Under the pieces are notes generated by a model, which did not search any database, was not told where the DNA came from, and worked only from the letters and a program-made list of their open reading frames with translations. This document shows positions 1-9,001 of a stretch of 64,000 bases of DNA, one piece after another (position 1 is the stretch's first letter; each line of letters begins with the position of its first letter). The stretch covers positions 434,001-498,000 of the forward strand of contig NZ_JACCFG010000004.1 in assembly GCF_013416555.1 (NCBI RefSeq), written 5' to 3'. Origin of the DNA: Sphingomonas sp. R-74633. Lineage in GTDB: Bacteria; Pseudomonadota; Alphaproteobacteria; Sphingomonadales; Sphingomonadaceae. The translations under genes were made by a program, and so were the position numbers.

Positions 1-117
1 CTGAGGGCGCTGCATCAGGCCGTCGAGACAGAACAACGGCTCCCCTTCCCGCCCGAGGCGCGAAAGCCGCGCGGCGGGGCGCGCATTCAGCGAAAAATCG
101 TGCGACAACACAGACAT
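1..117 (-). CDS. DUF6445-like protein, N-terminal fragment (runs off the window)
   Basis: An open frame starts with ATG at 117 and runs without a stop to the window edge, giving 39 residues that begin MSVLSHDFSLNARPAARLSR and end in a LDGLMQRPQ stretch. The composition and the divergent position next to a cupin-8 gene resemble loci in Sphingomonas and Caulobacter where DUF6445 proteins accompany cupin-like proteins, tryptophan halogenases and TonB receptors. No catalytic function is known to me. The family name comes from memory of this neighbourhood and the short N-terminus, so it is tentative; that this is the start of a real gene is more secure. Confidence 0.45.
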   Translation of the reverse strand, partial: MSVLSHDFSLNARPAARLSRLGREGEPLFCLDGLMQRPQ

Positions 118-174
118 GCCCCGGACACCAACCCTCCGGATATGACCCTAGCAGTTCCTGGAAGCTGAGGAAGC

Positions 175-1185
175 ATGGCACAGGCGGGGATCCGTGAAAT
201 CGAAGGGCCGCTCGCTGCCGAGGGGCTGCGTGACCTCGTCCAGGGCTATGCCCCGGCGGTGCTGCGCGACGTGGCGGGTGACTGGCCGCTGGTGCAGGCG
301 GCGGCGCAGTCGGACGAGGCGGCGTGCGATTATCTGCTCGGCTTCGATCGCGGCGCGACGGCCGAGGCGTTCATCGGCCCGCCGACGATCAACGGACGCT
401 TCTTCTATTCCGACGACATGCGCGGTTTCAATTTCGAGCGGCGCAAGGGACGCTTCGCCGACCTGCTGCGCTATGTGCTGGGGCTGAAGGACAAGGACGA
501 AGTGCCGGCGGTCTATGCCGGTGCCGTGGAGACGGCGCAGGCGCTGCCCGGGTTCGCCGGGGCCAACCAGCTGCCCGCCCTGTTCGGTATGGGCGCCGAG
601 CCGCGGATCTGGATCGGCAACGCGACCAGCATCAGCACGCATTTCGACGCGTCGGACAATATCGCCTGCGTGGCGGCCGGGCGGCGGCGCTTCACGCTGT
701 TCCCGCCCGAGCAGACCGCCAACCTCTATATCGGCCCGCTCGATCACACGGTGGCGGGCCAGCCGCTGAGCATGGTCGACATGGCCGCGCCCGATTTCGA
801 GCGCTTCCCGCGCTTCCGCGACGCGCTGGACGCGGCGCTGGTGGTCGAGCTGGAGCCGGGCGACGCGGTCTATATCCCGGCGCTGTGGTGGCATCACGTC
901 GAGGCGCTGTCGCCGTTCAACCTGCTGGTCAATTTCTGGTGGACGGACTCGCCCGACCAGGATGCGCGGTTCGACGCGATGGTCCACGCGATCCTGACGA
1001 TCAGCCATTTGCCGCCCGAACGGCGCGAGGCCTGGGCGGAATATTTCGACACCTTCGTCTTCCAGCGGCACGGCGACCCGGCGGCGCATATGCCGCCCGA
1101 GCACCGCAGCGTGCTGGGCGCGCCGACGCCGCAGCTGCGGCAGTATATCAAGCAGTATCTCGCGCGGGGACTGGCGCGGCCTTGA
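175..1185 (+). CDS. Cupin-like (cupin_8/JmjC-type) domain protein
   Basis: A 336-residue protein of the cupin_8 family, which contains Fe(II)/2-oxoglutarate-dependent hydroxylases. The likely metal-binding triad is visible: H156 and D158 in the STHFDASDNIAC stretch, and H240 or H241 in YIPALWWHHVEAL. A lysine or arginine for 2-oxoglutarate is expected but not assigned. No signal peptide, so cytoplasmic. The start ATG follows a GAGGAAG ribosome-binding sequence. It is divergent from the DUF6445-like fragment, a pairing seen in sphingomonad loci linked to TonB receptors and halogenase-like proteins. The substrate is unknown; a protein or peptide side chain is possible by family analogy. Confidence 0.8.
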   Translation: MAQAGIREIEGPLAAEGLRDLVQGYAPAVLRDVAGDWPLVQAAAQSDEAACDYLLGFDRGATAEAFIGPPTINGRFFYSDDMRGFNFERRKGRFADLLRYVLGLKDKDEVPAVYAGAVETAQALPGFAGANQLPALFGMGAEPRIWIGNATSISTHFDASDNIACVAAGRRRFTLFPPEQTANLYIGPLDHTVAGQPLSMVDMAAPDFERFPRFRDALDAALVVELEPGDAVYIPALWWHHVEALSPFNLLVNFWWTDSPDQDARFDAMVHAILTISHLPPERREAWAEYFDTFVFQRHGDPAAHMPPEHRSVLGAPTPQLRQYIKQYLARGLARP

Positions 1186-1196
1186 GCCTGCGAGTT

Positions 1197-1295
1197 CCCC
1201 TCTCTGACTAGGGAGGGGCTAGGGGTGGGTTGCCATCCTCGAGCTGAGAAGCTGCGGAAGCCTACCCACCCCGCCCCCTCCCTTCCAGGGAGGGG
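1197..1295. repeat. About 100-bp compound palindromic repeat, copy 1
   Basis: Two short hairpins (CCCCTC/GAGGGG type) flank an inner inverted pair, GGGGTGGGTTG facing CTACCCACCCCG. The left half reappears, reverse-complemented and with few changes, as the right half of the element at 23437-23537, and the right half matches that element's left half. It fills the gap between the 3' ends of two convergent genes and could end transcription from both sides. Confidence 0.8.
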
Positions 1296-1305
1296 AGTTC
1301 CAAGG

Positions 1306-3462
1306 TCAGTGCACCTGCCCCGGCGCGTAGGGGGTGGTGATCGCCTTGTAATACTCCAGGTCGTGCGCCGGCGGCTTGTGTCCCTCGGGCAGCGGACGCT
1401 TCGAGATCGACTGGAAGTACGCGATCGAGGCATCGCGCCACCAGATCGCCTCCTCCAGCTGGATGCTCAGGAAATCGCGCACCTGAGCCCAGCGCTCGGC
1501 GTCGACCTTGCCGCGCAGCCCTGCCCAATCGGCCTGCATGGTGCGGACGTGATCGACGCCAGCATCGTAGTGGATGACGAGCTCATCCCACAAAGTCCGC
1601 CCGGACTTCATCCGATAGTCCCAAGGCACGTGGTGGAACCACAGCAGCAGCGCGTCGGGCACGGTCGCCAGACTGCCCCAGTTCTCTGCGACCTGAGGGG
1701 CATATTGCGAGAGCGCGTCGCTGCCCTTGGCGGTGCGATCGAAGCCGATGCCGTCGGGCGCGGCCTTGTTGTAATAGACCGGGTTCCATTCGGGGCGCTG
1801 GAGGTCGGCAATCCACGGGCCGGGGCCGTAGTGGTGGCCGGTCGCCATCTGGTGGGTGAGGCCGAGCGGGGTCATGTAATCGACCACCGCCTCGCGCGAG
1901 CCCATCATCATGCGGACCACGGTATCGACGGTGGCGGGATCATTGCCCCAGGTCAGCCGCGCCCAGTCGCGCGCGATATCCGCGGCCCTGGCATCGGGAT
2001 CCCAGGCGAAGCGGCCGAATGCGTACCAGTTTGCCTGGTCGAACTGCGAGCCTGACCAGTTGCGGTCGCTGCCGATATTGGCGACGCCGGCCATGCCGGT
2101 GGCAGCGCCCGGCTCGACCGGGGTCTCGATCCCCTTCGCGACCGTGCTGCCCCTGGCGGGACGGAAGGTGTCGCTCTGCAGCGCCTCCTCCCACATCGTG
2201 CCGAGATAGGCGAGGTGCGTGGCGAAGCCGAGATATTCCTTGGTGATCTGGAATTCCATCATCAGCGGCGTCTTGGGCATCGCGCCGAACAGCGGATGGA
2301 AGGGCTCGCGCGGCTGGAAGTCGATCGCGCCGTTCTTGACCTGGACGAGGACATTGTCGCGGAACTTGCCGTCGAGCGGCTGGAACTCGCTATAGGCCTG
2401 TTTGTGCCGGTCCTCGGCATTCTCCGCGGCATAGACGAAGGCGCGCCACATCACGACGCCGTGATGCGGGGCGAGCGCGTCGGCGAGCATGTTGGCCCCC
2501 TCGGCATGGGTGCGATGATAGTCGGCCGGGCCGGGCTGGCCTTCGGAGTTCGCCTTGACCAGGAACCCGCCGAAATCGGGGATCTCGGCATAGATCGCGT
2601 CGACCCGCGCCTTCCACCAGGCGCGCACCGCCGGATCGAGCGGATCGGCGGTCTTGAGCCCGCCGATATCGAGCGGAGCGGAGAAGCGCGCGGTCAGATA
2701 GACCTTGATGCCATAGGGGCGGAACACTTCCGCCAGCGCCTTCACCTTGGCGATGTATTCGGGCTGGAGCACGTCGGCCTTGGCGTTGACGTTGGTCAGC
2801 ACCGTGCCGTTGATGCCGAGCGAGGCATTGGCGCGGGCATAATCGATGTAGCGCGGGTCCTTGTAGAGCGGCAGCTTCTGCCAATCCCACAGCGACTGGC
2901 CGGCATAGCCACGCTCGACATAGCGATCGAGATTGTCCCAATGGTTGAGGACGCGGATCTTGAGCTTGGGCGCGTCGGTGATGTCGAGATTGTCGATCGG
3001 CTGGCCGGTCTGGAGCAGCTTGAGGAAGCGGAACACGCCATAAAGCGCGCCGACGTCGCTATTGCCTGCGATGATCGTGACGCGGTGGCCCGCGATCGTG
3101 GCACTCCGGATCAGATAGCCTTCCTCGCCGAGCTTCGCGAACGGGAGGTCGAGGCCCTTGAGGTTCGGGGAATCGGCGCGGGTGACGAGCACCGAGCCAT
3201 TGCCCATCACCGTCTCGCGCTGGACGAGCGCATGGCCGAACATGCCCTTGAAGCCGCGCTGCAGCTCGTCGGTCGCGGCGCGGATCGTAGGGCGCGAATT
3301 GGGCGCCACGAGATGGGTGATCAGCGGCTGGTATCGCGCCTTCGCGCCGGATTCGAGCGGCTGATACCGCAACCAGAGGTCATATCCGTCTTCGGCATGG
3401 CCTTGATTCGCAAGGCCGAAACACAAAAACGCAGACAAAATAGCCAGCAATTTCCGAAGCAT
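1306..3462 (-). CDS. aguA: Alpha-glucuronidase, GH67, secreted
   Basis: Removes (4-O-methyl-)glucuronic acid from xylo-oligosaccharides. About 718 residues, normal for GH67. The start at 3462 (MLRKLLAILSAF) gives a clean signal peptide ending near GHA and has GGAAGAG just upstream; an in-frame ATG four codons earlier is possible. GH67-like stretches are visible, including VKANSEGQPGPADY, which holds a candidate catalytic acid, and KNGAIDFQPREP with an Asp and a Glu at the spacing expected of the paired bases. It is divergent from mannonate dehydratase and xylanase across a LacI-type operator. Export suggests action in the periplasm or outside, unlike the many intracellular GH67 enzymes. Confidence 0.9.
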   Translation of the reverse strand: MLRKLLAILSAFLCFGLANQGHAEDGYDLWLRYQPLESGAKARYQPLITHLVAPNSRPTIRAATDELQRGFKGMFGHALVQRETVMGNGSVLVTRADSPNLKGLDLPFAKLGEEGYLIRSATIAGHRVTIIAGNSDVGALYGVFRFLKLLQTGQPIDNLDITDAPKLKIRVLNHWDNLDRYVERGYAGQSLWDWQKLPLYKDPRYIDYARANASLGINGTVLTNVNAKADVLQPEYIAKVKALAEVFRPYGIKVYLTARFSAPLDIGGLKTADPLDPAVRAWWKARVDAIYAEIPDFGGFLVKANSEGQPGPADYHRTHAEGANMLADALAPHHGVVMWRAFVYAAENAEDRHKQAYSEFQPLDGKFRDNVLVQVKNGAIDFQPREPFHPLFGAMPKTPLMMEFQITKEYLGFATHLAYLGTMWEEALQSDTFRPARGSTVAKGIETPVEPGAATGMAGVANIGSDRNWSGSQFDQANWYAFGRFAWDPDARAADIARDWARLTWGNDPATVDTVVRMMMGSREAVVDYMTPLGLTHQMATGHHYGPGPWIADLQRPEWNPVYYNKAAPDGIGFDRTAKGSDALSQYAPQVAENWGSLATVPDALLLWFHHVPWDYRMKSGRTLWDELVIHYDAGVDHVRTMQADWAGLRGKVDAERWAQVRDFLSIQLEEAIWWRDASIAYFQSISKRPLPEGHKPPAHDLEYYKAITTPYAPGQVH

Positions 3463-3523
3463 CGCTCTTCCCATCGCTCAGCGGTCAAAAGCCGCCGTTG
3501 ACAAGCTTGTAACAGGTCAACAA

Positions 3524-3537
3524 TGGTAGCGCTACCA
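3524..3537. promoter_or_regulatory. LacI-family operator, perfect 14-bp palindrome
   Basis: TGGTAGCGCTACCA lies between the divergent alpha-glucuronidase and manD/xylanase genes. The sequence has the central CG symmetry typical of LacI-type operators that control sugar-use genes in Caulobacter and Xanthomonas. A TTGACA hexamer at 3498-3503 lies just upstream on the plus strand. The regulator gene is not in the window. Confidence 0.75.
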
Positions 3538-3593
3538 AGCACATAGGCGCGCGGAAGCGATGCGCCGGCTCAGGAAGGGGAAGCACAGGCGAC

Positions 3594-4805
3594 ATGGCCG
3601 AGATCATATCCGCGCGCGTGATCGTCACCTGCCCCGACCGCAATTTCGTGACGCTCAAGATCGAGACGGCAGACGGCGTGACCGGAATCGGCGACGCGAC
3701 GCTGAACGGACGCGAGCTGGCGGTGGCTAGCTATCTCGAGGATCATGTCATCCCCTGCCTGATTGGGCGCGATGCGCACCGGATCGAGGACATCTGGCAG
3801 TATCTCTACAAGGGCGCGTACTGGCGGCGCGGCCCGGTGACGATGTGCGCGATCGCCGCGGTCGACATGGCGCTGTGGGACATCAAGGCGAAGCTGGCCG
3901 GGCTGCCCCTCTATCAGCTGCTCGGTGGGGCGAGCCGCGACGGATGCATGGTCTATGGCCACGCCAATGGCGCGACGATCGAGGAGACGATCGAGGAAGC
4001 CGTCCGCCATGTGGAGGAGGGCTACAAGGCCGTGCGGCTCCAGGCGGGCGTGCCGGGGCTGAAATCCACCTATGGCGTGGCCAAGCCGGGCCAGCGCTAC
4101 GAGCCGGCCGACGGCGCGCTGCCGACCGAGAGCCTGTGGTCGACCGAGAAGTACCTCCGCTCGGTGGCGCCGCTGTTCGAGAAGGCGCGCGAGGTGCTCG
4201 GCTGGGACGTGCACCTGCTCCACGATGTCCACCACCGGCTGACCCCGATCGAGGCCGCCCGGCTCGGCAAGGAGCTCGAGCCCTATCGGCTGTTCTGGAT
4301 GGAGGACGCGACGCCGAGCGAGAACCAGGCCGGTTTCCGCCTGATTCGCGAGAAGACCACCACGCCGCTGGCGGTGGGCGAGATCTTCAACACGATCTGG
4401 GACACCAAGCAGCTGATCGAGGAACAGCTGATCGACTATGTCCGCGCCACTGTGGTCCATGCGGGCGGGATCACGCATCTGCGCCGGATCGCGGCGTTTG
4501 CGGACCTCTATCAGGTGCGCACCGGCTGCCACGGCGCGACCGACCTGTCGCCGGTATGCATGGCCGCAGCGCTCCATTTCGGCCTGTCGGTGCCCAATTT
4601 CGGCATCCAGGAGCTGATGCCGCACACGGCGAAGACCGACGCGGTCTTCCCCCACGCCTACAGCTTCAAGGACGGGATGATGCACCCGGGCGATGCCCCG
4701 GGGCTCGGCGTGGAGATCGACGAGGAACGGGCCGCGAAATACGAATATAAGCGCGCCTATCTCCCCGTCGCACGGCTTGAAGATGGAACGCTGTCCAACT
4801 GGTGA
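3594..4805 (+). CDS. manD: D-mannonate dehydratase, enolase superfamily (ManD type)
   Basis: Converts D-mannonate to 2-keto-3-deoxygluconate, downstream of glucuronate released from xylan. The 403-residue product resembles the characterised Novosphingobium ManD as I recall it, including [26 protein letters not shown] and the C-terminal [12 protein letters not shown]. Metal-ligand positions are visible in LLHDVHH (Asp), FWMED (Glu) and VGEIFN (Glu). It is followed 14 bases later by a xylanase, so the two are probably cotranscribed. Some ManD family members have low activity or act on gluconate, but the xylan context favours mannonate. Confidence 0.9.
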   Translation: MAEIISARVIVTCPDRNFVTLKIETADGVTGIGDATLNGRELAVASYLEDHVIPCLIGRDAHRIEDIWQYLYKGAYWRRGPVTMCAIAAVDMALWDIKAKLAGLPLYQLLGGASRDGCMVYGHANGATIEETIEEAVRHVEEGYKAVRLQAGVPGLKSTYGVAKPGQRYEPADGALPTESLWSTEKYLRSVAPLFEKAREVLGWDVHLLHDVHHRLTPIEAARLGKELEPYRLFWMEDATPSENQAGFRLIREKTTTPLAVGEIFNTIWDTKQLIEEQLIDYVRATVVHAGGITHLRRIAAFADLYQVRTGCHGATDLSPVCMAAALHFGLSVPNFGIQELMPHTAKTDAVFPHAYSFKDGMMHPGDAPGLGVEIDEERAAKYEYKRAYLPVARLEDGTLSNW

Positions 4806-4819
4806 GCGGGAGAGGCTCG

Positions 4820-5956
4820 ATGATTGAACTGACACGCCGTGGGTTGCTGGGTGCCGGCGCGGCGCTGGCCCTGCCCTTCCCCGCAATCGCGCAGGCTGCC
4901 GAGGGCCTCAACGCCGTCGCCAAGTCCAAGGGCATGCGCTTCGGCTCCTGCTTCTCGTGGAGCCCGCCGGGCGCAGACCGCGGTTCGTTCGCCAATCCAA
5001 AATATGCCGAGTTGCTCAAGCGCGACTGCGGCATCCTGGTGCCCGAGAACGAGTTCAAATGGCAGGCGCTCCGGCCCGACGCCAAGACCTTCAACCTCGA
5101 CCATTTCTCCGACATGCTCGATTTCGCCGAAGCGAGCGGCATGGCGATGCGCGGTCACACCTTGCTGTGGCACAAGACGCAGTACTTCCCGAAATGGCTG
5201 AACGACTATGACTTCGGCGCCAGCCCGGCCAAGGAAGCCGAGCGCATCCTGGGCACCCATATCCGCACCTTGTGCAAGCTCTACGGCAAGCGGATCGTCA
5301 GCTTCGACGTCGTCAACGAGACAGTGGAGGAAGGCACGGGCGCGCTGCGCACTTCGTCGCTGTCCAAGGCGTTCGGCGGGACCGAGGCGATGCTCGACTT
5401 CGCCTATCACACCGCGCGCGAGCATGCCCCGGGCGTCGAGCTGACCTATAACGACTATATGAGCTGGGAGCCGGGCAATGAGGGGCATCGCTATGGCGTC
5501 CTCAAGCTGCTCGAGGGGTTCCGCAAGCGCGGCATCCCCTGCGACACGCTCGGCGTGCAATCGCATATCGGGCTGACCGATGGCGGCACGGTAGGCGCGC
5601 TGGTGAGCAAGCAGGAGAAGCCCTGGCGGAGCTTCCTCGATAGCGCGGTGGCGATGGGCTACAAGCTGGCGGTCACCGAGTTCGACGTCGACGACCATCT
5701 GCTGCCGACCGATGCGAAGCTGCGCGACGGCATCGTCGCCAACTATGCCGCGGCCTATCTGGAGATCATGTTCTCCTACCCGCAGCTCCGCGACGTGCTG
5801 GCTTGGGGGATGAGCGATCGCTTCACCTGGCTCAACGGCTACAAGCCGCGCAAGGACAAGACCCACCAGCGCGCCACGCCCTATAATGACGACTACCAGC
5901 CAAAGGCACTCTATGGAGTGATCCGGGATGCCTTTGCGGGTGCGCCGGTGCGATAG
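4820..5956 (+). CDS. Endo-1,4-beta-xylanase, GH10, Tat-exported
   Basis: Cuts the xylan backbone. 378 residues, a single GH10 domain. The N-terminus MIELTRRGLLGAGAALALPF is a twin-arginine signal, so the enzyme is probably exported folded. The acid/base glutamate is in SFDVVNETVEEG and the nucleophile in LAVTEFDVDD. ATG at 4820 is preferred over a GTG at 4802 because GGGAGAGG lies just before it and it begins at the Tat signal. It sits directly behind manD and shares the LacI-type operator region. With the secreted GH67 it would turn glucuronoxylan into xylo-oligosaccharides and methylglucuronate. Confidence 0.92.
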   Translation: MIELTRRGLLGAGAALALPFPAIAQAAEGLNAVAKSKGMRFGSCFSWSPPGADRGSFANPKYAELLKRDCGILVPENEFKWQALRPDAKTFNLDHFSDMLDFAEASGMAMRGHTLLWHKTQYFPKWLNDYDFGASPAKEAERILGTHIRTLCKLYGKRIVSFDVVNETVEEGTGALRTSSLSKAFGGTEAMLDFAYHTAREHAPGVELTYNDYMSWEPGNEGHRYGVLKLLEGFRKRGIPCDTLGVQSHIGLTDGGTVGALVSKQEKPWRSFLDSAVAMGYKLAVTEFDVDDHLLPTDAKLRDGIVANYAAAYLEIMFSYPQLRDVLAWGMSDRFTWLNGYKPRKDKTHQRATPYNDDYQPKALYGVIRDAFAGAPVR

Positions 5957-6032
5957 GTCGATCTTGTTCAAGATCGTTCAGAAAACTCGTGCTAGGGGCT
6001 GATTCGACGAACCTGATAACGGGGGTGGAACG

Positions 6033-7028
6033 ATGGCGGCGCTGGCCGCAGCGCAGGAACCGGACTTCGAGGCGCTGCTTGCCGGCGATCTCGATACCGT
6101 CCAGCTGCACGCCCTTGCCGACCGTATCGCCGCAGGTCACGCCGCTGCGCCCAAGGGCGATGGCACGGTATTCCGCAAGACGCTGGCGCTGAGCGCCACC
6201 ACCGACGCGCAGCGTGCCGAGCTGGCATATCACACTGACTCGATCGCCCGCCGGATCGCCGCCGGGCGGATCCGTGCGGTGATGGGCGAGCCGGTCGATG
6301 TGCTCCACGATCTCGCTCGCACGCTGATCGAGGTAATGCGCGCCGGCATGGCGGGCGAAGCCAACACGATCGCCAACCGCTATCTCGACGTGGCGCCGCA
6401 GGGCGCGACCGGCTGGGCGCTGCTGCCGCTCTTTTTGTCGCTGCGTGCCGATGGCGAGGCGGAGCTTGCGGACAGCCTGCTCGCCCCGTCCAGGCCGCGG
6501 CTGGTGGTGATCGGCGGACTTTCAGGCACCGGCAAATCGACGCTGTCGCGGCTGCTGGGCAGCCGGATCGGGCGGCTGCCCGGTGCGCGGGTGCTGCACT
6601 CGGATGTGTTCCGCAAGCGGCTGGCCGGGGTGACGCCGGAAACCCGGCTGCCGCCCAGGCATTATACCCGTCGCAATGACGACGAGACCTATGAGGCCCT
6701 GTTCGAATCCGCCGACGATCACCTTGCCTGCGGCAACAGCGTGATCCTCGACGCGGTGTTCATGGCGCGCAGCGAGCGCGACGTGGCCGAGGCGATTGCC
6801 GACCGCTACCGCGCCGCCTTTACCGGCATCTGGCTCGAAGCGCCCGAACGTGACCGGATCGCGCGGGTGAATGCGCGCGCGAACGACGCGTCCGACGCGA
6901 CCGAGAGCGTGGTGCGCGAGCAGTCGCGGCGCTCGGTGGGCGAGATCCACTGGCACCGCGTGCGCGCCAATCGGCCGCAGGAACTGATCGTCGCCGCCGC
7001 GCGCGCCGCGCTGGATCGCGCGATCTGA
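6033..7028 (+). CDS. P-loop kinase with a degenerate aminoglycoside-phosphotransferase-like N-terminus
   Basis: 331 residues. The C-terminal half is an AAA_33/zeta-like ATP-binding domain with a Walker A GLSGTGKS at about 162-169. In the usual roughly 500-residue bifunctional family an APH domain precedes this kinase. Here the APH landmarks are reduced: LHALADRIAAGHAAAP near 25-40 and EANTIANRYLD near 109-119 remain, but no HGDxxxxN catalytic loop or following DG motif is present, which suggests an internal loss. The stop overlaps the pfkB start (TGATG), so translation is probably coupled. The substrate is unknown. Confidence 0.7.
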   Translation: MAALAAAQEPDFEALLAGDLDTVQLHALADRIAAGHAAAPKGDGTVFRKTLALSATTDAQRAELAYHTDSIARRIAAGRIRAVMGEPVDVLHDLARTLIEVMRAGMAGEANTIANRYLDVAPQGATGWALLPLFLSLRADGEAELADSLLAPSRPRLVVIGGLSGTGKSTLSRLLGSRIGRLPGARVLHSDVFRKRLAGVTPETRLPPRHYTRRNDDETYEALFESADDHLACGNSVILDAVFMARSERDVAEAIADRYRAAFTGIWLEAPERDRIARVNARANDASDATESVVREQSRRSVGEIHWHRVRANRPQELIVAAARAALDRAI

Positions 7029-7954
7029 TGGCGATCGCCACGCTGACGCTCAATCCGGCGCTCGACGTGACCACCTGCACCGAGAAGGTGCGGCCTCAGC
7101 ACAAGCTTCGATGCTCCACCCCGCGCTACGACCCGGGCGGCGGCGGGATCAATGTTGCGCGCGTGGTGACGCATCTGGGCGGCGAGGCGACCGCGGTATT
7201 TCCGAGCGGCGGGCCGGCGGGTGCGATGATCGTCGATCTGCTCGAGGAGCAGAAGATCGTGATCCTGCCGGTACCGATCGCAGGCGCGACGCGCGAGAGC
7301 TTCACGGTGGATGAGGGCCGGCCGGGCGACCAGTATCGCTTCGTGCTGCCCGGACCGGAGCTGAGCGAGGACGAGATTGCCGCGCTGCTCGATGCGCTGT
7401 TCGGCGTGGCGGATGTCACCCATATCGTGGTGAGCGGCAGCCTGCCGCCGGGCTGCGACCCGGCGATCTTCAAGCGGATCGGCGCGCGCTGCGCCGAGCA
7501 GGGCGTGAAACTGGTGATCGACACCTCGGGCCCGGCGCTGGCGGCGTGCGAAGGCGCGGGCGCCTGGCTGATCAAGCCGAGCCTGCGCGAAGTGGCCGAC
7601 CTGCTCGGCCGCGAGATCAAAAGCGAAGACGATGAGATGGCAGCGGCGGGGACGCTGCAGCAGCGCGGCTTTGCCGAGATCGTGGTGGTGTCGCTCGCCG
7701 AGCGCGGGGCGCTGCTGGTCGGCGACGGCAAGGAATTGCGGGTTGCCGCCATCCCGGTCGAGGCCAAGGGCACGGTGGGTGCCGGCGATTCGATGGTGGC
7801 GGCGATCACCCTTGCCTCAGCCGAGGGCAAGGGGATCGAGGATGCCCTGCGCTATGGCATCGCCGCAGGGGCGGCGACGTTGATGACTCCCGCGACCGAA
7901 CTGGCGCGCAAGGAGGATGTCGAGCGGCTTTATGCCGGGACGGGCTCTTCCTGA
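7028..7954 (+). CDS. pfkB: 6-phosphofructokinase II / PfkB-family sugar kinase
   Basis: 308 residues with LTLNPALD at the N-terminus, KLRCSTPRYDPGGGGINVAR at 26-45, VVSGSLPPG near 134-142 and the PfkB signature TVGAGDSM with catalytic base D254. Several blocks match E. coli PfkB as I remember it, including the GGGGINVAR and QYRFVLPG regions, which favours fructose-6-phosphate over tagatose- or 1-phosphate relatives. The start overlaps the preceding kinase stop by one base. Its last 25 bases overlap the 3' end of the convergent ArsR-type gene. Confidence 0.85.
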   Translation: MAIATLTLNPALDVTTCTEKVRPQHKLRCSTPRYDPGGGGINVARVVTHLGGEATAVFPSGGPAGAMIVDLLEEQKIVILPVPIAGATRESFTVDEGRPGDQYRFVLPGPELSEDEIAALLDALFGVADVTHIVVSGSLPPGCDPAIFKRIGARCAEQGVKLVIDTSGPALAACEGAGAWLIKPSLREVADLLGREIKSEDDEMAAAGTLQQRGFAEIVVVSLAERGALLVGDGKELRVAAIPVEAKGTVGAGDSMVAAITLASAEGKGIEDALRYGIAAGAATLMTPATELARKEDVERLYAGTGSS

Positions 7955-8241
7955 GCCACTTCGGTGGCGCAGAACAGGCTGTGCATCGCCACGAGCATCT
8001 GGCGGGCCTCGTCGCTGGCGAGCGAATAGAAGATCATCTGGCCATCGCGGCGCGCGGCGACCATCCCTTCGCGGCGAAGCAGCGCAAGCTGCTGCGACAC
8101 GGCGGTATCCCGTGCGCCCGTAAGGCGCGCAAGCTCGCCTACCGACTTCTCGCCATCGAGAAGGTGGCACAGCAACAGGAAACGGCTTCGACCCGATAGC
8201 GCCTTCAGGAACGCCGAGGCGCGATCTACTACTGCAATCAT
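7930..8241 (-). CDS. ArsR-family winged-helix transcriptional regulator
   Basis: A 103-residue single-domain regulator. The recognition region DTAVSQQLALLRREG is followed by a wing, RRDGQMIFYSL. The ELCVC metal site of ArsR/SmtB sensors is absent, so it is probably not an arsenic or zinc sensor; a redox or sulfur-species role like that of BigR/SoxR-type members is possible but unproven. ATG at 8241 is chosen; upstream in-frame GTG (8253) and TTG (8277) starts exist. Divergent from alkB, with convergent overlap with pfkB. Confidence 0.8.
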   Translation of the reverse strand: MIAVVDRASAFLKALSGRSRFLLLCHLLDGEKSVGELARLTGARDTAVSQQLALLRREGMVAARRDGQMIFYSLASDEARQMLVAMHSLFCATEVAQEEPVPA

Positions 8242-8383
8242 TTCGTTCTTCACGGGGCGAACAGCTAGGGCCCCCAAACGGCACTTGCAACCGCTATCTC
8301 GCGGGAAAAACTAAGGAAATTACACCGAATTTGCAGGTATTTTTGGTCTGGAATTGCAGATTTCTGAACCCCATATCCGATTA

Positions 8384-9001
8384 ATGTCCTTGTTGTTTCC
8401 AGATCTTTTCAGCGGCGTACCAGTGTCCGGAATCGAACAGGTCGAGAATATCGTCACCCCAGCGCAAGAGGCCGATCTGATTCGGGCAATCGACGCGGCG
8501 GGACTGGCGCCGTTTCGCTTTCAGCAATGGTTGGGCAAGCGGCTGACGCGCAGCTTCGGCTGGCGCTACGACTTCACCGATTCAAGCTTTGCCGAGACCG
8601 AAGCGATCCCAGACTGGCTGCTGCCGCTGCGTGAACAGGCCGCGACGTTCGCCGGGCTGGCGGCGGCGCAGCTCGTTCAGGCGCTGGTGATCCGCTACGA
8701 TCCGGGCGCCGGGATCGGCTGGCACCGCGACCGGCCGGTGTTCGAGCATGTCGTCGGCGTGTCGCTGGGCGCCCCCGCGACACTACGGCTGCGCAAGCGA
8801 AGGCCGGACGGGAAGTTCGACCGGGCGGAGGTGCCGCTGGCGCCGCGCGGGGCCTATCATCTGTCCGGCGCGGCGCGGCACGACTGGGAGCACAGCATCG
8901 CCCCGATGGATGCAAGCCGCTGGTCGGTTACGTTTCGGAGTTTGACGGCCTACAGCGCGGCGAAATCGATCGGCTCGTTCTTGTCGAGCGTCGTCGACTG
9001 A
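8384..9001 (+). CDS. alkB: AlkB-type Fe(II)/2-oxoglutarate dioxygenase
   Basis: Predicted oxidative demethylase of alkylated DNA or RNA. 205 residues from ATG 8384. Metal ligands are H114 and D116 in GWHRDRPVF and H170 in HDWEHSIAP; the 2-oxoglutarate arginine lies in RWSVTFRSL (R179 or R185). IRYDPGAGIGWHRD is the usual entry to the active site, though the common N-x-Y asparagine is replaced. After RSL, where family members usually end, a tail of about 18 residues runs into the convergent threonine synthase gene with a 52-base overlap. The ribosome-binding site is weak. Confidence 0.85.
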   Translation: MSLLFPDLFSGVPVSGIEQVENIVTPAQEADLIRAIDAAGLAPFRFQQWLGKRLTRSFGWRYDFTDSSFAETEAIPDWLLPLREQAATFAGLAAAQLVQALVIRYDPGAGIGWHRDRPVFEHVVGVSLGAPATLRLRKRRPDGKFDRAEVPLAPRGAYHLSGAARHDWEHSIAPMDASRWSVTFRSLTAYSAAKSIGSFLSSVVD

